From the NCBI RefSeq assembly GCF_000821185.2, contig NZ_CP050855.1:3286001-3350000 (forward strand): a stretch of 64,000 nucleotides of DNA, read 5' to 3'. Within the stretch, counting starts at the first letter, position 1; every line of letters begins with the position of its first letter. The notes beneath the pieces were generated by a model that searched no databases, was not told where the DNA came from, and worked only from the letters and a program-made list of their open reading frames with translations. The translations under genes and the position numbers were made by a program. This DNA comes from Serratia symbiotica. GTDB taxonomy: Bacteria; Pseudomonadota; Gammaproteobacteria; Enterobacterales; Enterobacteriaceae. Shown here one piece after another: positions 27,988 through 39,400 of this stretch.

Positions 27988-28439
27988 TGGCCTGTTGATT
28001 TTTAAAACGCTGTGACGGGTAATGGGGGATGCACCGTGAGCAGTTGAAAATATATTTTTACACTGAAGATAAGAGACTCGAGAATGTATTTTTCGGCGAA
28101 GAGAGTGGAGCTATTAAGAAAAGAAAAAACCATAAAGCCACACTGCTTAACATGCAACATACATATGACCTTACAACTTCAGGAAAAACTCCATTGACAT
28201 ACGTCAACCTGCACAAACATCACTTACTGATAATAGACAGTGTTTCAAAACATTCAATTCTAACCTAGAAGAAAATACTCACCACCGCATCAACACCCAA
28301 AAGTAATGAAATAAAAATCAAACAATTACAAAGAAGTATGCATATAACTAGACTTGCAACCACCCACAATTCACGTTTGTCGCAGAAATGTAGACCGTTT
28401 TGTAACGCGATAACGCTGCAACTGATGAAATCCTCAAAG

Positions 28440-29428
28440 ACCTGATGCTGGTGATGATAACTGGCCGTCTGGTTAAAAAGAGAAATGAAGGCCTTTTCAT
28501 GGTTGATAGCGTTTTGTCAGCACCAACTCAAAGTTGCCGTGAAAAACCAGTGGTGCATCGATGCGGTAATCGAGCGTCACAGGCCAGATGACAACCCAGT
28601 TCCCCCCCATTGCTGCAGTTGGTCTTTGATGCCTACCTGGTCAGGGTTTCTTTCAGTGTGGAGTCCGGTTCTGCGCGTCAAGTCTGACCAACAGGAAACA
28701 CGGTTACCGGTGCCCCTGTCGGAGAGACATGACTGTCAACAGGCAGAGCCGGTGGCAGCGTGGTAACAGGGCGAACCGGGCGAGATGAGGAAGGGTTCAC
28801 TGTCGTCAACAGTGCAGCGGAAGAGCGAACCATAGAGGCGGGGGCTGTTTTCTCAGGGATGCCAACTGCTGGCGCAAGTACGGATGTCGACTTGGTGTTT
28901 GCTGCCGCTGTGCCAGACGCGCTCTGTGACACTTGAGGCTTATCCACCGTGAGCGCCGCAAAGGGATTACGCGGTGCAGTAGATGACGCCACGACAGCAG
29001 CGATGGGCGGAACCGGCAGACTGGCAGGGGTTCCAGAAGTGCGAGTTACGGGTACGCCGCGCGGTGCCGGTGATGTGATGACCCGTGCAGGAGCAGAGAA
29101 GCTGCGATACTGATCGCGAAGTTCAAAATAGACCTCGCCGTTGACTTCATCGACTTTCAGTCGCCAGGTGAGACCGGCCAAAACCTGTAACGCCTCGCTG
29201 AGCTTTAGCGGGCCAATGTCACGCTGTACGGCGGGTAATGGCCGACTGAGAAGCGCCGAAAATGCTGAAGAAGTGGCGGAGCACAGTGAATAGCCCGACT
29301 CCAGCAGCAGATAGCGAAATCCCTCACCGACGCTGCTGACCAGTTGCGTTGGCATGGTAATATCCATAATCTGATTAAGTGGATCGCGCTGCGCATCGGC
29401 TGGACGCGTACTGACAAGCTGGAGTTGC
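28440..29428 (-). pseudogene. pilL: PilL-like protein of an integrative conjugative element, decayed
   Basis: The minus strand from 29428 reads LVSTRPADAQRDPLNQIMDI and continues through FRYLLLESGYSLC and RPLPAVQRDIGPLKLSEALQ, the conserved N-terminal region of the PilL conjugative-element family (SPI-7/PAPI-1 type). After a Pro/Ala/Ser-rich linker comes the TcpQ-like C-terminal domain (TLKETLTRWASKTN, then NWVVIWPVTLDYRIDAPLVF). The gene is broken: TGA at 28678-28680 and TAG at 28633-28635 both fall where Trp is expected, a run of seven C at 28602-28608 shifts the frame, and another TGA falls near 28497. The 5' end is replaced by an IS3-family element. It is the only clear conjugative-element gene here. 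Confidence 0.75.
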
Positions 29429-30238
29429 CCCTGCTAAAACCGCTAATACGGCTTCACGGTATTCGCGTGGGGATCTCATTTTCAGCCCCTTATGCGGATG
29501 CCAGTTGTTATAATCTGCCATCCACTCAGCCAGCTTTTCCAGCATTGATGCCGCATCCGGCAGATCATTTACGTAGACATAATCCCGCTTGAATGTCTTC
29601 ACGAACGATTCTGCCATGCCGCTACTTTCCGGGCTGCGCACCGGTGTTGTGCATACGATGAACCCCAGTGACCTGGCGAACGTACGCGTAGCATCAGCTA
29701 TGTAGTAGCTGCCGTTATCCGTCAGCCATTCTATCGGATGGGGAACCTTCAGCGTGTTTCCGAACCGTTTTTCCAGATTTTCTGTCAGCAGATCCTGCAC
29801 TATTTCGCTGCTGATACCCCCGGTGGTGGCACTCCAACTGATGGCTTCGCGATCGCAGCAGTCCAGACTGAACACCACCCGTACCACTTCACGGTTCCAC
29901 CAGCGGATTTCAAAGCCGTCAGACCACCACCGGGTATCCGGTTTCAGCGTGATCACGTTGCCTGTATGGTTTCGGTGTTTTTTCTCATACCCCGACTTTG
30001 CCAGTCGCAGCTTATTGAGTTTCATGATCCGGTATAGCCGTTTGGGATTTACCCGGCGACGTGCCTCCTTCAACTCCCGGTTCAGATGTGCAGTCACCCT
30101 CCGATAGCCGTTGGTTGCACGTCGGCTGCATATCTGACGGATGAATGACAGCAACGCCTCCTCGGCTTCTTTACTGTAACGCACAGTGCGTGGCTGTCGC
30201 AGCCCACTCAGGCGTTCATAAAGGTTAGACCGTGACAC
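29375..30238 (-). CDS. IS3-family (IS2 group) transposase OrfB
   Basis: The 287-residue frame encodes the integrase-like half of an IS3-family transposase. It shows the IS2-group pattern RWWSDGFEI (catalytic Asp), SLDCCDREAI, EWLTDNGSYY (second Asp) and SSGMAESFVKTFKRDY (Glu), then HPHKGLKMRSPREYREAV. The last 20 or so codons (after about 29441) run into pilL sequence and are not part of the transposase. The catalytic triad looks intact, but its partner OrfA is truncated, so the frameshifted OrfAB fusion that such elements use cannot be made. Confidence 0.8.
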   Translation of the reverse strand: MSRSNLYERLSGLRQPRTVRYSKEAEEALLSFIRQICSRRATNGYRRVTAHLNRELKEARRRVNPKRLYRIMKLNKLRLAKSGYEKKHRNHTGNVITLKPDTRWWSDGFEIRWWNREVVRVVFSLDCCDREAISWSATTGGISSEIVQDLLTENLEKRFGNTLKVPHPIEWLTDNGSYYIADATRTFARSLGFIVCTTPVRSPESSGMAESFVKTFKRDYVYVNDLPDAASMLEKLAEWMADYNNWHPHKGLKMRSPREYREAVLAVLAGATPACQYASSRCAARST

Positions 30239-30470
30239 CTTCAGTACCTGCGTTATTCGGATGAGCGGATATCGTCCGGGGGCAGCAATGGCATACGCGA
30301 TATCAACTTTTTTGACTGCGCTATCTCCAGCGCATCGCGAAGGATTTCGGCTTCCATGGTTTTGCGGCCCAGCATCTGCTCACGCTGTTTTACCTTTTTC
30401 TCCAGGGCCTTAATTTCAGAGACACTGACAACTTCATCGCCAGCGGCGATCGCAGATTGACCACCATCAT
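30239..30470 (-). pseudogene. IS3-family (IS2 group) OrfA, 5'-truncated
   Basis: Read on the minus strand this gives NDGGQSAIAAGDEVVSVSEI followed by LEKKVKQREQMLGRKTMEAE and ILRDALEIAQSKK, the leucine-zipper end of an IS2-type OrfA. The helix-turn-helix N-terminus is missing: at about 30470 the sequence switches to another IS3-family remnant in the opposite orientation. It precedes OrfB in the arrangement normal for the family. Confidence 0.65.
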
Positions 30471-30477
30471 TACATAA

Positions 30478-31237
30478 GTCGAGGACAGTATTTTTCTATC
30501 AGCCCGATACCCGGCGTGACGAACCCGTGATTCAGGCGCTGACGGATGCGGCGGAACGCTATCCGCGATACGGCTTCAAGAAGCTTTTTCAGGTCATTCG
30601 CAGGCAGGGAAACGTCTGGAATCATAAGTGAGTACACCGAATTTATTGTCTGCTAAAACTGAATTTTCGTCGTAAGGGAAAGTAGCGTCTGCCGGTACGT
30701 AACCCGGCCCCACTGACCACACTGGAGGCACTTAATCAAAGCTGGTCGCTTGACTTTATGCATGATGCACTGGTCTGTGGCCGACGTTTTCGAACGTTCA
30801 ACGTGGTAGATGACTTTAATCGTGAAGCACTGGCGATTGAAATTGACCTGAATATCCCAGCCCAACGGGTTGTCAGGGTGCTGGGCAGGATAGTGGCAAA
30901 TCGTGGATATCCTTTGAAAATGCGGATGGATAACGGGCCAGAACGGGTATTGCTGGCTCTTGCGCAATGGACCGAAGAGCACGGTGTGTTGCTGGAATTT
31001 ATTAAACCGGGAAAACCCACGCAAAATGCCTTTATTGAATGTTTTAACCGGACATACCGAAATGAAATACTTGATTTTTATCTGTTCAGGACGCTGAATG
31101 AAGCACGAGAAATCACAGAACGCTGGCTAATGGAATATAACAGCGAACGACCTCATGAATCCCTGAATAACCTGACGTTGGAAGAGTACCGACTGATGGC
31201 CGAAAAACCGGAAGTCTCAAAAAGTATTTGGCACTAA
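30478..31237 (+). pseudogene. IS3-family OrfB with two nonsense codons
   Basis: One plus-strand frame reads SRTVFFYQPDTRRDEPVIQA, then YPRYGFKKLFQVIRRQGNVW and, from 30758, DFMHDALVCGRRFRTFNVVD, RMDNGPER and HESLNNLTLEEYRLMAEKP, the C-terminal integrase part of an IS3-group transposase. The frame is interrupted by TGA at 30629-30631 (an Arg position, CGA to TGA) and TAG at 30683-30685; otherwise there are no frameshifts. OrfA and the OrfB N-terminus are absent. The sequence AAACGGGTGTGCTTACA just after the stop may be the element's right end. Confidence 0.8.
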
Positions 31238-32018
31238 AACGGGTGTGCTTACAATGTTACTCCCAGATTAATGCAGTCAGTAAAAGTATGGCACCGGCTA
31301 CGTTAGGCAGGGGAGTCCATCACATCACTACAGCCATAGCCTTTCGACTGAGATCCCAAGCGTTGCTGGCGAAGAGAAACCGCGACCATGGGAATGCCTT
31401 TTCCTGCGGTTTCCTATGCGGCTCCCATCAGAACATCGTTAGTATTGATGTGGATCAATGTTTGAGAACAATAATGTGTTAGTTTAATTTTTCTAATGTA
31501 TTATGGCGATAGGGGCATTTATTGCTTTGAGGAGTACGTGGCGAGAGGAATAGGTTATTTCTCAAGATCCCCCACTTAAGTGTGCATTACGGCAGTTTTT
31601 ATGGTTAAAAATATCATTAATATAATTTAACTCTATCTGATTGTTTGTATCGGTTGGCAGTTAAAGACTGCGAGAGCTGAAAATTGTGCTCGTAGGCCAA
31701 AAGGGGGCGAGCAACGTAATGGGGCAACAGTTAACGGCCTAAACATAGATTTTGGTCAGCGCGCTGCCATATTAAACGCAGATCGCCGTTTCTCCTCGGT
31801 TTGCTAATCATCAATCTTTTTAAATAGGTATATCGTTAATGCTACAAATAACAATATAAAATTCTATTAAAAAGTGTAGTCCCAGTGTGGATATCTGAGC
31901 GGAAGTGAACGATTCGAATTTTACTGGGTCTATAATGCTCACGTTGCGTTCTGAATACCGAGGTTGCCATCTTGGCGGCTCGCTGAACGTATGGATCGAA
32001 CGGGAGGGGCGTAAAAGA
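31238..32018. other. no gene recognised
   Basis: About 780 bp between the IS3 remnant and ytfK. The first 200 bp continue from the IS end; the rest is AT-rich and probably holds the ytfK promoter. I see no RNA gene, long open frame or strong palindrome. Confidence 0.4.
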
Positions 32019-32225
32019 ATGAAAATCTTCCAGTATTATAACCCTTTGAAAGTGGCGAAATATGTTAAGACTCTATTTCGTGGTCGGCTGTATATTAAGG
32101 ATATAGGCGCATTTGAATTCGACAAAGGGAAAATCCTGATGCCGAAAATCCACGATAAGCGTCACTTCAGCGTGATGTCAGAGGTCAATCGCCAGGTATT
32201 ACTGCTGCAATCCGAAATGGGGTGA
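32019..32225 (+). CDS. ytfK: YtfK family regulator of SpoT
   Basis: The 68-residue protein begins [20 protein letters not shown] and ends [18 protein letters not shown], matching E. coli YtfK in length and almost every residue. In E. coli YtfK binds SpoT and shifts it toward ppGpp synthesis under phosphate and fatty-acid starvation. The frame is open from 31905, but I chose the ATG at 32019 because of homology and the GGGAGGGG ribosome binding site at 32002-32009. It lies convergent to ytfL, as in E. coli. Confidence 0.9.
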   Translation: MKIFQYYNPLKVAKYVKTLFRGRLYIKDIGAFEFDKGKILMPKIHDKRHFSVMSEVNRQVLLLQSEMG

Positions 32226-32244
32226 TCGGGAACTGAACCTGGGT

Positions 32245-32273
32245 AAAAAATTGCGGCCCTGCTTTAGGGCCGC
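32245..32273 (-). terminator. terminator of ytfL (and possibly ytfK)
   Basis: GCGGCCCT (32253-32260) pairs with AGGGCCGC (32266-32273) around GCTTT. On the minus strand the hairpin follows the ytfL stop and is succeeded by six T (complement of the A run 32245-32250), a standard intrinsic terminator. On the plus strand only a weak T-rich tail follows, so stopping ytfK is less certain. Confidence 0.85.
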
Positions 32274-32296
32274 TGATGTTTCTGCGGTAGAAGCCG

Positions 32297-33628
32297 CTAA
32301 GCCAGCGGGGCTTCATCAGGCACCTTTGGCAGCGTTACTATCGGTTTGTCACTTAGCGGTGTGACCAACAACTGATCAATCTTGTAGCTGACGATATCCA
32401 CCACTTCAAACTTGTAGCCAGCGTATTTGACGAAGTCGGTGCGCTTAGGGATCTTGCGCAACATGTACATCATAAAGCCGCCCATGGTCTCGTAGTTGCC
32501 TGCTTGTGGAAACTCATCGATATCCAGCACACGCATTACGTCTTCGATCGGTGTGCCACCCTCGATCAACCATGAATTTTCATCGCGCGCTACGATCTGC
32601 TCTTCCTGGCCCTGACCAACCAGATCGCCCATCAGCGTGGTCATTACATCGCTGAGCGTGATAATGCCGACGACCAACGCATATTCATTGAGGATCACGG
32701 CAAAGTCTTCGTCAGCAGTTTTAAAGCTTTCCAATGCTTCTGACAACGTCAGCGTATCTGGCACGATTAGCGCCGAACGGATCTGCATACCGCTGCTCAG
32801 TACCAGGCTTTGATTGCCCAGCACACGGTTCAGCAGATCTTTGGAATCGACATAGCCGATCACTTTATCGATATGGCCATCGCACACCAGGAACTTGGAG
32901 TGTGGATGAGTCGATACCTTCTCGATAATGCTCGTTTCACTCTCGTGCAAGTCGAAGTACACCACGCTTTCTCGCGAAGTCATTGAAGAAGGTACCGTAC
33001 GCGATTCCAGCTCAAAGACGTTTTCAATCAGTTCATGTTCCTGCTTACGCAGCACGCCCGCCAATGCGCCAGCTTCCACCACCGCATAGATATCGTCAGA
33101 GGTGATGTCATCCTTGCGCACCATAGGCAGTTTGAACAAGCGGAAGATCAGATTGGCCATGCCGTTGAAGAACCAAACCAGTGGCCGAAAAATCATGATC
33201 GAGAAACGCATCGGATTGATGATCCGGACGGCGACCCTCTCTGGCGCAATCATACCGATGCGCTTCGGGGTCAAATCTGCTAACAAAATAAACAGGCTGG
33301 TCACCAGCACGAAGGAGCAGATAAAGCTGACTTGTTCCGCCAGTTCTGGCGACAGAAAGCGATCGAATATCAGTTTAAAGTAAGGGGAAAAGGCTGCATC
33401 GCCGATAATACCGCCGAGAATGGCCACGGCATTCAGGCCGATTTGTACCACAGTGAAGAAGAGGCCTGGGGTTTCTTGCAGTTTGAGCACTTTGCTGGCA
33501 TTGATGTTACCTTCGTCAGCCATCAATTTTAGTTTGATTTTGCGTGATGCAGCCAGAGATATTTCAGACAGTGAGAAAAATGCACTCACCGCGATCAGTA
33601 AAAGGATCAGTAAAATACTGTTTAACAT
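32297..33628 (-). CDS. ytfL: CNNM/CorC-type inner-membrane protein YtfL (PaeA)
   Basis: The 443-residue protein has the DUF21/CNNM membrane domain at about residues 1-190 (several hydrophobic segments, beginning LNSILLILLLIAVSAFFSLS), a CBS-domain pair at about 205-340 and a C-terminal CorC/HlyC domain (ENSWLIEGGTPIEDVMRVLD near 350). In E. coli and Salmonella the protein, also called PaeA, is linked to export of putrescine and cadaverine. E. coli YtfL has 447 residues. It is convergent with ytfK and followed by a clear terminator. The preceding 168-bp gap to msrA holds no gene. Confidence 0.92.
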   Translation of the reverse strand: MLNSILLILLLIAVSAFFSLSEISLAASRKIKLKLMADEGNINASKVLKLQETPGLFFTVVQIGLNAVAILGGIIGDAAFSPYFKLIFDRFLSPELAEQVSFICSFVLVTSLFILLADLTPKRIGMIAPERVAVRIINPMRFSIMIFRPLVWFFNGMANLIFRLFKLPMVRKDDITSDDIYAVVEAGALAGVLRKQEHELIENVFELESRTVPSSMTSRESVVYFDLHESETSIIEKVSTHPHSKFLVCDGHIDKVIGYVDSKDLLNRVLGNQSLVLSSGMQIRSALIVPDTLTLSEALESFKTADEDFAVILNEYALVVGIITLSDVMTTLMGDLVGQGQEEQIVARDENSWLIEGGTPIEDVMRVLDIDEFPQAGNYETMGGFMMYMLRKIPKRTDFVKYAGYKFEVVDIVSYKIDQLLVTPLSDKPIVTLPKVPDEAPLA

Positions 33629-33796
33629 AATCTATCCATAGTTGCCTACAGCGCTTTTAGGGAAGGGGTGTGCATTGTAAAAAATTAGTGATAACAACCA
33701 GAAAGGAAGCTACCAGGCCACAGGTGCGACTCGCATAGTATAGCAGTTGCGCCACAGGGGTCGCCAGTGGTTAAAAAAATTACAACCGGCCAGTGG

Positions 33797-34438
33797 TTAG
33801 CCCTGTGGTGGCAGGCATATGCCGATACCGCCAAGTCCGCAATAACCTTGTGGATTTTTGTACAGGTATTGTTGGTGCTCATCCTCGGCATAGTAGAACG
33901 GCAACGCTGGCACCACATCAGTGGTAATGATGCGCTTGTCGCCTGCTGCCTCCATCGCCTGCTGGAAGCGTTGCTGGCTGCGCTCGGCCTCGGTGTGTTG
34001 TTCCTGGTTCAGCGTGAAAATCGCTGAGCGGTACTGCGTGCCAATGTCGCCGCCTTGACGCATACCCTGCCTCGGATCGTGGTTTTCCCAAAACATCTGT
34101 AGCAATTGTTTGTAGCTGATGATTTTGGGATCGAACACGACGCGCACTACTTCGGCATGGCCGGTTTGGCCGCTGCACACCTCACTGTAGGTTGGGTTCG
34201 GCGTATAACCGCCGCTGTAGCCAGCGGCAGTGCTGTAAACGCCCGGTTGCTGCCAGAACAGACGCTCCACGCCCCAGAAACAGCCCATGGCGAAGATCGC
34301 CACTTCCATGCCGCTTGGCACCTGGGTCATCGAATGTCCGGTGACCACGTTTAATGTAGTCACCGGCATGGGGGTGGTGCGGCCTGGTAGCACGTTCCCC
34401 CCATCGGCGGTGAGTGGTTTATTAAAAAATGGCACCAC
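33797..34438 (-). CDS. msrA: peptide methionine (S)-S-oxide reductase MsrA
   Basis: MsrA reduces methionine-S-sulfoxide in proteins and repairs oxidative damage in the cytoplasm. The 213-residue frame shows the catalytic motif [11 protein letters not shown] (Cys near residue 53), [27 protein letters not shown] and the C-terminal [13 protein letters not shown] with the resolving cysteine. Length matches E. coli (212). The start used is a GTG at 34438, with AGGAG about nine bases upstream; no ATG is better placed. It is divergent from tamA across 256 bp that must contain both promoters. Confidence 0.93.
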   Translation of the reverse strand: MVPFFNKPLTADGGNVLPGRTTPMPVTTLNVVTGHSMTQVPSGMEVAIFAMGCFWGVERLFWQQPGVYSTAAGYSGGYTPNPTYSEVCSGQTGHAEVVRVVFDPKIISYKQLLQMFWENHDPRQGMRQGGDIGTQYRSAIFTLNQEQHTEAERSQQRFQQAMEAAGDKRIITTDVVPALPFYYAEDEHQQYLYKNPQGYCGLGGIGICLPPQG

Positions 34439-34694
34439 AATGATGGACTCCTGTTATCACGGTAAGAATTGGCCCTAGAGTTGTATCCAACCGCGTCTTT
34501 GCTCACAATAAGCGATTGGTTGGGTTTATGTATAAGCTTAACGCAGTATTTTGTATGCCAAAAGTGAAGAATGCGCCAGGTGAACAGTGACAGCCAAACC
34601 TTCATAGCAGCGCCTGGAATAGGGCTATATGGGCTGCCTGCCTGATAGCGCAGAGCGAATACCAATAGAAAGGTAAAATGAACAAGGGGAATGC

Positions 34695-36431
34695 GTGCTA
34701 CGATATCCGTTCATGTGCTTGTTTTATTTGTTTTTTGTGGCAACTTCGACCTATGCGGCGAATGTGCGGCTCAAGGTGGAAGGTCTGAGTGGTGAGCTGG
34801 AGAAAAACGTCCGGGTGCGGCTGTCTTCTATCACGCCTGAAGAGGTCGGTAACGATGGTCACTTCCGGGCGCGCGTGGACGAAGCGGTACGTCAGGGGTT
34901 GAGGGCATTAGGTTATTACCAGCCAACCATCGATTTTACGCTGGACGATCGGCCAGGTCTATCGCGCCAGGTGTTACATGCTAAGGTGAACCCAGGTGAG
35001 CCGGTGCGCATTGCCGGTGACAATATCATGCTGAAGGGCGGCGCTCTCACCGATGAGGATTACCTGACGCTGGTCAAGCAAGGCCGTCCGACCCTTGGCG
35101 AGATCCTCAACCACGGCAAGTACGACAGCTTTAAAAATTCTTTGACCAGCCTGGCGCTGCGTAAGGGTTACTTTGATGCCGACATGCTCGAGAGCCAGCT
35201 CGGCGTGGCTGAAGATTTGCATAGAGCCTTTTGGGATATCGATTTTAACAGCGGATCGCGTTACCGTTTTGGCGAGGTAAAGTTTGAAGGTTCGCAAATC
35301 CGAGAAGACTATCTGCAAAATTTAGTGCCCTTTCATCAGGGAGATTATTACAGTTCGGAAGACTTGGCCGAGCTGAATCGGCGTTTGTCCGCCACCAACT
35401 GGTTTAATTCGGTGGTGGTGTCTCCTGACTTCAAAAATTCAAAAGAAAATAGGGTGTTGCCGCTAGATGCATGGGTCACGCCGCGCACCCGCAATACTAT
35501 CGAGACTGGGGTCGGTTATTCCACCGATGTTGGTCCGCGCGTGAAAGGTTCCTGGAAAAAGCCTTGGCTCAATGATCGCGGCCATAGTCTAGAAAGCAGT
35601 GCTAGCGTTTCGGCACCGGAGCAGCAGCTAGATTTGACCTATAAGATCCCACTGCTGAAGAACCCGCTTGAGCAATACTACCTGTTGCAGGGTGGCTTCA
35701 AGAACGTCGATCTCAACGATACCAAGTCCGTTACTTCCAAAGTGGTGGTGTCGCGTAACTGGGATCTTTCCAGCGGCTGGCAGCGGGCGGTGAACTTGAC
35801 CTGGCGTCTGGATCACTTTACCCAGGGTACTGTCACCAACACCACCATGCTGCTGTACCCCGGTGTCAGCGTTAACCGCACCCGCTCGCGTGGCGGTTTG
35901 ATGCCAACCTGGGGTGACAGCCAGCGCTATTCCATTGATGTGTCCAATACCACTTGGGGTTCCGGCGTGGACTTTGCGCTAATGCAGGCGCAGAACGTTT
36001 GGATCCGCACTCTGGTCGACAAACACCGCTTCGTGGTACGTGGGCAGGTGGGGTGGATCGAAACCAATGACTTCAACAAAGTGCCGCCGGATCTGCGTTT
36101 CTTCGCCGGGGGCGATCGCAGTATTCGCGGCTATAAGTACAAAGGCATTTCACCGCGTGACAACGAGGGCAAGTTGATCGGTGCTTCCAAAATGCTGACC
36201 GGTTCGCTGGAATATCAATATAACGTGACCGGCAAGTGGTGGGGTGCGGTGTTTGTTGATTCCGGCGAAGCGGTGGACGACATCAAACAGAGCAATGTCA
36301 AAACCGGCGCGGGCATAGGCGTGCGCTGGCAGTCGCCGGTGGGGCCGGTGAAGCTGGATATTGCCGCGCCTGTGGGAGACAAAGAGACCCATGGGGTGCA
36401 GTTCTACATCGGTTTGGGGCCTGAGCTATGA
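34695..36431 (+). CDS. tamA: TamA, outer-membrane subunit of the TAM complex
   Basis: TamA is an Omp85-family outer-membrane protein which, with TamB, helps assemble autotransporters and other outer-membrane components. The 578-residue frame has a signal peptide (hydrophobic stretch to TSTYAAN, cleavage near residue 22), three POTRA domains (about 22-265) and a 16-strand barrel with the Omp85 motif [13 protein letters not shown] near residue 475, ending [10 protein letters not shown]. coli TamA has 577 residues. The start is a GTG at 34695 shortly after AAGGGGA; the spacing is short, so the internal ATG at residue 7 is an alternative. tamB overlaps its stop by 4 bp. Confidence 0.93.
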   Translation: MLRYPFMCLFYLFFVATSTYAANVRLKVEGLSGELEKNVRVRLSSITPEEVGNDGHFRARVDEAVRQGLRALGYYQPTIDFTLDDRPGLSRQVLHAKVNPGEPVRIAGDNIMLKGGALTDEDYLTLVKQGRPTLGEILNHGKYDSFKNSLTSLALRKGYFDADMLESQLGVAEDLHRAFWDIDFNSGSRYRFGEVKFEGSQIREDYLQNLVPFHQGDYYSSEDLAELNRRLSATNWFNSVVVSPDFKNSKENRVLPLDAWVTPRTRNTIETGVGYSTDVGPRVKGSWKKPWLNDRGHSLESSASVSAPEQQLDLTYKIPLLKNPLEQYYLLQGGFKNVDLNDTKSVTSKVVVSRNWDLSSGWQRAVNLTWRLDHFTQGTVTNTTMLLYPGVSVNRTRSRGGLMPTWGDSQRYSIDVSNTTWGSGVDFALMQAQNVWIRTLVDKHRFVVRGQVGWIETNDFNKVPPDLRFFAGGDRSIRGYKYKGISPRDNEGKLIGASKMLTGSLEYQYNVTGKWWGAVFVDSGEAVDDIKQSNVKTGAGIGVRWQSPVGPVKLDIAAPVGDKETHGVQFYIGLGPEL

Positions 36432-39400
36432 GCCTGGTGAAAAAGATTTGTCTCGGAGCCATGGGCGTTCTGTTGTTGCTGATAGGGGGGGGGGCCTTCT
36501 TGCTCGGCACCACCAACGGACTACATATGGCGCTCAACGGCGCGGCGCGCTGGGTACCAGGGTTGGACATCGCCAGCGTCAGCGGCGGCTGGCGTGATCT
36601 GACACTGAAAGGCGTGAAGTACCAGATGCCAGGCATGGCGGTGGCTGTTGGGCAGTTCCATCTATCGCTCGATCTGTCCTGTTTTAAACACAGCTCGCTG
36701 TGCGTCAATGCTTTAACTGCGCAGGATGTGGATGTGGCGCTTAACACCAAAGAGAGGGTGCCGTCCACACCGGCCAAAGAAACCAGGGCACCCGCCACTC
36801 ATCTCAGTACGCCATACCCGATTGTCCTGCGTATGCTGGCGCTGGATAACGTCAAAGTCAGCGTCGATGATACGGCGATTTCGCTGGCCGAGTTGCGCAC
36901 TGGGGCGCAATGGCAAGCACACGCGTTGACGCTGATGCCGACCAAAATCAACTCGCTGCTGATCGCGTTGCCGAAAACCTCGCACAACCCGCGGCCGCAA
37001 GCGGTACTGTCAGGGGGGGAAGTGACGAAAAAGGTTGGTGAGCAGGTCGATAAGACAGCGAAATCGGCACCGCAGTCGGCAGAAGTGCCGCTAGGAGAAA
37101 CGCTGAAAGCGTTATTCGCCAAACCGTTGCTGCCGGATTTGCCGGAAATTCGTTTGCCGCTGGATATCACCGTTAAGGAAATCAACGGTGAACACCTGCG
37201 GTTTGTTGGTGATACCAATGTGCTGATCACCCACCTATTGCTCCAGGCCAGCACCAAGGATCAGCACATCCAGTTGGATAATTTCGACGTTGAGTTGCCG
37301 CAGGGCACGCTGTCTGTACAAGGGCAGGCGACGCTGACCGGTGATTTGCCGATAAATATGGTGGCTAACAGCACGCTGAACATCTCGCCGCTAAAGGGCG
37401 AGAAGATCACGCTAAACCTCGGTGGCGGATTGCGTGAAGTACTGAAGGTGGCGCTCAACCTGTCCGGGCCGGTGGGTGCGCAGCTTGACGTGCAGGCTCG
37501 TTTGGCCGAGGTGGGTTTGCCCTTGGCGATGACGTTACAGAGCAAGCAACTGAAATGGCCGCTGAACGGCGAATCGCAATATCAGGTCAACGATTTCCGC
37601 CTGCGTTTTAACGGCAAGGCGGCCGACTACGCATTGTCTACCCACGCCAATATCAGCGGCCATGATTTGCCACCGGCGGCGTTGATGCTAGATGGCAAAG
37701 GCAACATCGAACAGTTCAAGCTGGAGCGCTTGCGATTGGCGGCGCTACAGGGCAATACCGATCTCACCGCGTTGGTGGATTGGAGCAACGCCATCAGTTG
37801 GAATGCGCAGTTGACGCTGAGTGGCATTAACAGTGCCAAGCAGTGGCCGGAATGGCCGGCGAAGCTGGATGGCAAGATCATTACCCGTGGCAGTTTGCAC
37901 GGCGGCAACTGGCAACTACAGGTGCCGGTGTTGCAACTGGACGGCAACGTGAAACATAATAAGGTCACGGCGCGTGGCATGTTGAGCGGCAACGCCGCCG
38001 GGCAATGGAAAATCCCTGGCATCGGTTTGATGTTGGGGCGCAACCAACTGAATGTCGCAGGCCAGTTGGATGAGAAGAGCTGGAACTTGGATGCCAATAT
38101 CGACGCGCCGCGCCTTGATGGCATGTTGCCGGGGTTAGGCGGCACCGTGAAGGGATTGCTCAAACTGCGTGGCAACCTACAGGCACCGCAGTTGCTGGCC
38201 GATCTAACGGCCTTTGGCTTACAGTGGCAGGCACTGCGCATCAATCGGGTGAAGATCGATGGCGATGTGCGCTCTACTGACCAGATACAGGGTCAACTGG
38301 CGGTTCGTGTTGAACAACTGAAACAGGATACGTCGGAAGTCAGACTGCTGACCCTCAACGCCAAGGGCAGTGAGAAGCAGCATCAGATGCAACTAGAGGT
38401 TGACGGCAAGCCAGTTTCCGGCCAACTTGCACTGCAAGGCGGCTTTGATCGTCAGCAGCAGCGCTGGCATGGCAACCTGAATAATACCCGTTTCGATACC
38501 CCGGTTGGCGAATGGCGCCTTACCCGCGCCATTACGCTGGACTACTTGAATACCGCACAGAAAATCAGTATTGGCCCGCACTGCTGGCAGAACCCGAATG
38601 CTGAACTGTGTGTGCCGAAAACCCTCGAAGCAGGCCAAAGCGGCGAGGCCAGCCTGGTGCTTAACCGCTTTGATCTGGCAATGTTCAAGTCGTTCCTTGG
38701 TGCGGAAACTGCACTGAGTGGCGTGTTTACCGGGCGAGCCAACGTCAGTTGGAAACCGGGCGGCGCGTTGCCGGAAGCCAAGGTTTCGTTGGTGGGTAAC
38801 GGTGTCAAAGTGGTGCAGCAGGTGCAGGGTAACGCGCTGCCGATCGCGTTCGATACATTGACGCTTAATGCCGGGCTGAACAATGGCCGTGCGCAGGCTG
38901 ACTGGCTGATCAAACTGAACAACAACGGCCAGTTTGACGGCCACATTCAAGTGGCAGACCCACAGGTACGACGTAATATCAGCGGCAACGTCAACATCAC
39001 AGATATCTCGTTGGCAATGATTAACCCAGCGTTAATGCGGGGCGAAAAAGCAGCAGGCATGCTGAATGCCAACCTGCGCCTGGGTGGCAGTGCACAGAAA
39101 CCCCGGGTGTTTGGTCGGTTGACGCTGGATAAGGTGAATGTTCAGGGGCATTGGATGCCATTTGACATGATTGATGGTCGCCTAGCAATGAACTTCAACG
39201 GCATGACCTCGACGCTGGAAGGGCTGATCAGTACCACACGTGGGCAGCTTAACCTGACGGGTGATGCCGACTGGCGTGAACTCGACGCTTGGCGCGCGCG
39301 CATTACTGCCAAAGGCAACAAGCTGAGGGTAACGGTGCCGCCGATGATCCGCATTGACGTCTCGCCAGATCTGGTATTTGAAGCCACGCCGCAGCTCTTT

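Larger units (their letters stand above)
27766..28439. other. non-coding region upstream of the NRPS
   Basis: This stretch of about 670 bp holds no convincing gene. It should contain the NRPS promoter, read on the minus strand. Two perfect small palindromes are listed separately. The half nearest pilL (28030-28440) is AT-rich and looks like non-coding filler or eroded sequence; an open frame from 28029 to 28268 lacks a properly spaced ribosome binding site and family resemblance. Confidence 0.5.

Noticed and set aside
28029..28268. 79-codon open frame upstream of the NRPS.
   Set aside because: The G-run touches the ATG without proper spacing, the protein has no recognisable domain, and its surroundings look non-coding.
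31905..32018. Upstream extension of ytfK by 38 codons.
   Set aside because: The added residues have no counterpart in YtfK, and GGGAGGGG precedes the internal ATG.
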